DNA of 9,480 nt, taken from positions 1 through 9,480 of the forward strand of contig JAGNRX010000039.1 in assembly GCA_017988355.1 (NCBI GenBank). The letters run 5' to 3'. Position numbers and translations under genes: made by a program. Position 1 is the first letter of the stretch, and each line of letters begins with the position of its first letter. This document shows positions 6,197 through 9,480 of this stretch, in pieces. This DNA comes from Bacteroidales bacterium (lineage in GTDB: Bacteria > Bacteroidota > Bacteroidia > Bacteroidales > P3). The notes beneath the pieces were generated by a model. That model saw only the letters and a program-made list of their open reading frames with translations, was not told the origin of the DNA and ran no database searches.

Positions 6197-8467
6197 TTAT
6201 CTTTTTCTTTTTCTTGGTGCTTTGCTCTTCGATTTGTATTTTGGAGCTGCTTGTGAGAATTGCTTTTTCTCATCAACCTTTTCTGGGGAGAAATCTCTTA
6301 GTTTTGTTGCAAACTCTCCGTCATCAACTAAAGAAAAGTCCATTTGTTTCTTCAACATATTAACACTCTCAACCTTAATCTTTATAGGGTCGCCTAAACG
6401 AAAAGTCCTATTGTTTTTCCTGCCAACAACTTGGTAGTTATCTTCATCGATATAATAGAAATCATCGGTTAGGGTTCTAATTGGCACAAGTCCTTCGCAT
6501 TTGTTTTCGTCAATTAAAACATAAATTCCCCACTTACTGATACCTGAAATAGCTCCCTTAAAGACTTGTCCAATCTTGTCGGAAAGAAATTCTGCTTGTT
6601 TGTATTTTACTGATGCTCTTTCTGCTTCGGCTGCTTTCTTTTCCATTAAAGAGCAGTGTTCACACTTTAATTCGTAAACATCCTTATCTGCTGAAGGTTT
6701 ATCCTCTAAGTAACGTTCCAAAAGTCTATGAAGCATTAGGTCAGGATAGCGTCTGATTGGAGATGTGAAATGAGAATAATAAGGGAATGAAAGCCCGTAA
6801 TGTCCTATGTTATCGGTTGAGTAATATGCTTTTGACATTGTTCTAATTGCAATGCTTGAAATCATACTTTCTTCACCTTTTCCTGCAATTGAAGCAAATA
6901 AATCATTAAAACTCTTAACAAGTAAACTACGACTTCCAGTGTTTATTACATATCCTAATTTGCCAACAAACTCTGTAAATGTGCTTAGTTTATCTGGGTT
7001 TGGCTCATCGTGAACTCTATATATAAATGTCTTAGCTTCTTTCTTTTTTCCTTTGTCTTTTCCTATCTTTTCGGCAACTCTTTTATTGGCTAAGAGCATA
7101 AATTCTTCAATTAACCAGTTAGCTTCTTTCGATTCTTTAATAAATATACCTATTGGTTTTGAGTTTTCATCTAAATTGAATTTTACTTCTTGGCTTTCAA
7201 AATTAATTGCACCTGTTTTAAATCTTTTCTTCCTAAGAATTGTTGCAAGGCGATTAACAGGAAGTATAATATCCTTCATCTCTCCTTTTTCTTCTTCAAT
7301 TGTTTTCTGAACTTCCTCGTATGCAAATCTCCTATCAGAATTAATAACTCCTTTTCCAAACCACTCACTAATAATTTCAGCCTTTGCATTCATTTCAAAA
7401 ACTGCAGAAAAGGTTAAGCTATCTTCATTAGCTCGAAGTGAACAAACCATATTTGAAAGCTTTTCTGGCAGCATCGGTATTGTTCTATCGACTAAATAAA
7501 TAGATGTTGCCCTATTATATGCTTCCTCATCAAGTGCTGAGCCTGGTCTAACATAGTAGGTTACGTCTGCAATATGTACTCCTAATTCAAAGTTGCCATT
7601 AGGGAGTATTTGAAAAGAAATTGCATCATCATAATCCTTTGCATCTACCGGGTCAATGGTTATTGTGGTTGTATTTCTAAAATCTCTCCTTCTTTTTATC
7701 TCTTCTTTAGGAATTTCAATAGGGATTTTATCAGCTTCTTCTTCGACTGCATCAGGAAAAGATAGAGGAAAACCATATTCTGCTAAGATTGAAAGCATTT
7801 CTGTATTGTTCTCTCCTCTTTTTCCTAAGATTTGAACTACTTTTCCAAAAGGATTATTTGCTCTCTCAGGCCATTCTGTCATTTCAACCAAGACCTTATC
7901 ATCTTCTTTTGCACCATTAATATCTTCTTTAGGGATGAAAATATCCACAGGCATTGATGTGCTGTCGGAAATGAAGAAAGCGTATTTTTCATGTATCTGA
8001 ACAGAGCCTACAAATGTTGTTTGGCTTCTTGAAATGATTTCCGTAATTTGTCCTTCTTGTTTCCTGCCTTTTCTTCTTGGGAATAAATAAACCTTAACCT
8101 TGTCTTTATTAAGTGCATGGTTAGTATTGTTAGGAGATATGAAAATATCCTCTGTGCCATTATCTGGAATAACATAAGCCTTAGAGGTCTGCTTCATGTC
8201 AACCGTTCCAATAATATAGTTAGAAGGAAGGATTTGGTCGTTGATATATCTTGCATCTAAACGATACTTACCCTTCATTTCCTCAATTAAGATTGAATCT
8301 TCTGCCAATTGAAGTATATTGTTTAGAATCATCTGCATTGAAGCCCTGTCATTTGTTCCAAGACGAGATGCTACTTGCTTATAGTTTAGTGTTTCAAAAG
8401 GATTTACAGCGAATACTTTTAAGATTGAATTGATTATTGCGGTTTGATTTTTGATTTTTGTATCCAT
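6197..8467 (-). CDS. rnr: Ribonuclease R (RNB-family 3'-5' exoribonuclease)
   Basis: Processive 3'-5' hydrolysis of RNA, including structured RNA; acts in mRNA and rRNA quality control. Domains in order across 756 residues: N-terminal winged-helix region (about 12-75), two cold-shock/OB domains (about 80-230), RNB catalytic domain (about 255-590), S1 domain (about 632-714), and a basic tail ending PRKRKR. The catalytic motif IDPVDAKDYDD gives D272, D278, D280 and D281, the same numbers as in E. coli RNase R, and Y324 is also kept. HFTSPIRRYPDLMLHRLL (566-583) is the conserved substrate-channel segment. The gene is first on the minus strand, with a -7 element 19 bases upstream. Its last codons are A-rich and precede the fic start by one base. 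Confidence 0.97.
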   Translation of the reverse strand: MDTKIKNQTAIINSILKVFAVNPFETLNYKQVASRLGTNDRASMQMILNNILQLAEDSILIEEMKGKYRLDARYINDQILPSNYIIGTVDMKQTSKAYVIPDNGTEDIFISPNNTNHALNKDKVKVYLFPRRKGRKQEGQITEIISRSQTTFVGSVQIHEKYAFFISDSTSMPVDIFIPKEDINGAKEDDKVLVEMTEWPERANNPFGKVVQILGKRGENNTEMLSILAEYGFPLSFPDAVEEEADKIPIEIPKEEIKRRRDFRNTTTITIDPVDAKDYDDAISFQILPNGNFELGVHIADVTYYVRPGSALDEEAYNRATSIYLVDRTIPMLPEKLSNMVCSLRANEDSLTFSAVFEMNAKAEIISEWFGKGVINSDRRFAYEEVQKTIEEEKGEMKDIILPVNRLATILRKKRFKTGAINFESQEVKFNLDENSKPIGIFIKESKEANWLIEEFMLLANKRVAEKIGKDKGKKKEAKTFIYRVHDEPNPDKLSTFTEFVGKLGYVINTGSRSLLVKSFNDLFASIAGKGEESMISSIAIRTMSKAYYSTDNIGHYGLSFPYYSHFTSPIRRYPDLMLHRLLERYLEDKPSADKDVYELKCEHCSLMEKKAAEAERASVKYKQAEFLSDKIGQVFKGAISGISKWGIYVLIDENKCEGLVPIRTLTDDFYYIDEDNYQVVGRKNNRTFRLGDPIKIKVESVNMLKKQMDFSLVDDGEFATKLRDFSPEKVDEKKQFSQAAPKYKSKSKAPRKRKR

Positions 8468-8486
8468 AGTACTTATTATTTGACTA

Positions 8487-8494
8487 CAAAGATA
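8487..8494 (-). promoter_or_regulatory. rnr promoter -7 element
   Basis: TATCTTTG on the minus strand is an exact match to the Bacteroidota -7 consensus TAnnTTTG and is identical to the hipBA element. It lies 19 bases before the rnr ATG. No clear -33 TTTG is seen at the expected distance. It is probably the promoter for rnr and the genes behind it. Confidence 0.55.
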
Positions 8495-8558
8495 AGTAAT
8501 TCACTCGAATTTCATAAGAATTGAGAAGAAAAAAGATAAAATGCGGACTTAGTGAAAT

Positions 8559-8642
8559 GAATCACTGTTTCAAGAAAATGAATCAAAGAAAGAATTTGCT
8601 GAATCAAAGAAAGGATTTTCTGAATCAAAGAAAGAAAAAATT
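8559..8642. repeat. Tandem array D: four 21-bp units in the rnr/PP-loop gene gap
   Basis: Units start at 8559, 8580, 8601 and 8622, an exact 21-bp step. The last three share GAATCAAAGAAAG and diverge after it; the first keeps only GAATCA at the start and GAAA-type sequence near the end. The array is purine-rich on the + strand and lies upstream of both divergent genes, nearer the + strand gene. An 8-bp GACTTAGT occurs on each side (8546-8553 and 8651-8658). The rest of the gap 8468-8710 holds only the two candidate promoters and no gene. Confidence 0.85.
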
Positions 8643-8648
8643 AAAACA

Positions 8649-8664
8649 AAGACTTAGTAGTCTT
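8649..8664. promoter_or_regulatory. Small dyad upstream of the PP-loop gene
   Basis: AAGACT-TAGT-AGTCTT is a perfect 6-bp inverted repeat around four bases. It ends ten bases before the candidate -7 element at 8675, so it covers the expected -33 region and could be an operator. It is short and could be chance. Confidence 0.3.
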
Positions 8665-8674
8665 ATTTTATTTG

Positions 8675-8682
8675 TATTTTTG
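8675..8682 (+). promoter_or_regulatory. Candidate -7 element of the PP-loop/MurL-like gene
   Basis: TATTTTTG fits TAnnTTTG and lies 28 bases before the ATG at 8711. No good -33 element is visible upstream; the dyad at 8649-8664 occupies that place. The surroundings are T-rich, which raises the odds of a chance match. Confidence 0.4.
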
Positions 8683-8710
8683 TGAATCCATATTTAGAAG
8701 AAAAGAAATT

Positions 8711-9480
8711 ATGACCCCACTTGAAGATAATAGAGAAAAGTATAAGGAATTGATAGAAAAGTATCCAGTTTTTAGATATAAGAATTTTGGGTATAAATTA
8801 AGCGAGGATAAAACCGTAATAATACTTTATTTTGAGTTTGAGTGTGGTGAACATATCTTTAAACCAGAAATTGAGTTCTTTGCAAATAAGTTTTTTGTTG
8901 AACCCGAAATGGAACCTGATGACCTTTCTCTTATTGCTTTTAATATTGGTATGATTGAGCTTATAAGTTATTGGAAAGCATTTGCATCTCCAGTTCTTAT
9001 TATTGAAACAGGCTTTCTATCAGAGAAACAAATCGCATTTTGGAAAAAACTCTACTTCAATGGGCTTGGAGAGTATTTCTACCTTAACTCTATTGATACA
9101 AATATTAAAGACTTTATGATAATTGTGTCTATGGGTAAGGAGTATAAGAAGTTAAGCTTTAAGCAAGAAATAGATAAAAACAAGGTTATTGTTCCTATTG
9201 GTGGAGGAAAGGATTCGGTTGTTACATTAGAATTATTAAGAAAAAGTTCAATGGAAATCTTGCCTTTAATTATCAATCCAAGAGGAGCAACCCTAAACTC
9301 CATTGAAGCTGGAGGATTTTCTCAAAATGATTATTTAAAGATTAGAAGGACAATAGATAAACACCTTTTAGAGCTAAATGATAAGGGATACCTTAATGGT
9401 CATACTCCCTTTTCAGCAATGCTTGCCTTTGTTTCTCTTTTCTCTTCACTTATGACAAATACTCCAAATATTGCCCTAAG
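8711..9480 (+). CDS. PP-loop ATP pyrophosphatase-like protein, probably MurL-type epimerase (3' end outside window)
   Basis: The frame is open from the ATG at 8711 to the right edge, giving 256 residues. VPIGGGKDSVVTLELL (161-176) is a PP-loop of the form used by N-type ATP pyrophosphatases, which activate a carboxylate or carbonyl with ATP. Upstream are FNIGMIELISYWKAFASP (77-94), LSEKQIAFWKKLYFNGLGEYFY (103-124) and, after the loop, LNGHTPFSA (228-236). This order resembles my memory of MurL from Xanthomonas, which turns UDP-MurNAc-L-Ala-L-Glu into the D-Glu form using ATP. That assignment is from remembered motifs, not alignment. Another PP-loop enzyme of unknown role is the alternative. 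The ATG is preferred because the leader carries a -7-like element and the upstream sequence is repetitive. No signal peptide; cytosolic. Confidence 0.6.
   Translation, partial: MTPLEDNREKYKELIEKYPVFRYKNFGYKLSEDKTVIILYFEFECGEHIFKPEIEFFANKFFVEPEMEPDDLSLIAFNIGMIELISYWKAFASPVLIIETGFLSEKQIAFWKKLYFNGLGEYFYLNSIDTNIKDFMIIVSMGKEYKKLSFKQEIDKNKVIVPIGGGKDSVVTLELLRKSSMEILPLIINPRGATLNSIEAGGFSQNDYLKIRRTIDKHLLELNDKGYLNGHTPFSAMLAFVSLFSSLMTNTPNIAL

Noticed and set aside
6196..6276. N-terminal extension of Fic by 27 residues from an ATG at 6276
   Set aside because: It lies wholly inside the rnr coding end and encodes a low-complexity Lys/Gln/Asn stretch; the ATG at 6195, one base after the rnr stop, begins the recognisable protein.
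9079..9303. Minus-strand open frame of 74 residues
   Set aside because: It is antisense to the PP-loop region of the + strand gene, whose GGGKDS motif is clear.

Overview
The window is chromosomal DNA from a low-GC (roughly 35% by eye) member of the Bacteroidota, most likely order Bacteroidales. Three things point there: -7 promoter elements of the form TAnnTTTG, the weak or absent Shine-Dalgarno sequences in front of most genes, and the family flavour of the proteins. The genus cannot be fixed from sequence alone.

Layout. (1) The left edge holds the 3' part of a + strand multi-membrane-span Wzx/MOP-type flippase. (2) A 262-bp non-coding gap follows (1050-1311), between convergent genes. It is almost entirely built of short tandem modules with a 21- or 22-bp step: three 21-bp units, a 21-bp spacer, four 22-bp palindromic units, then three copies of a hairpin arm. 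(3) hipBA lies on the minus strand, a type II toxin-antitoxin pair with overlapping genes, its own promoter and a pair of direct repeats around the antitoxin start. (4) A minus-strand cluster, transcribed rnr > fic > purD > thyA > dfrA, combines an RNA exonuclease, a Fic AMP-transferase, and purine and thymidylate/folate synthesis. (5) The 243-bp divergent gap 8468-8710 carries the rnr promoter, a second 21-bp tandem array and a candidate promoter for the last gene. (6) The right edge holds the 5' part of a + strand PP-loop (GGGKDS) protein resembling MurL, the UDP-MurNAc-L-Ala-L-Glu epimerase.

How the genes fit together. ThyA makes dTMP and turns methylene-THF into dihydrofolate, which DfrA reduces back to THF. 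PurD catalyses an early step of purine synthesis, whose later steps need formyl-THF. Fic starts one base after the rnr stop, so it is probably translationally coupled to RNase R. It carries both the complete catalytic motif and an N-terminal self-inhibitory motif. HipBA has its own promoter just beyond dfrA, with a weak terminator between.

The least explained material is the set of unrelated intergenic arrays sharing a two-helical-turn period. Next come the hipB repeat pair, which is well placed to be an autoregulatory operator, and the possible MurL-type enzyme.
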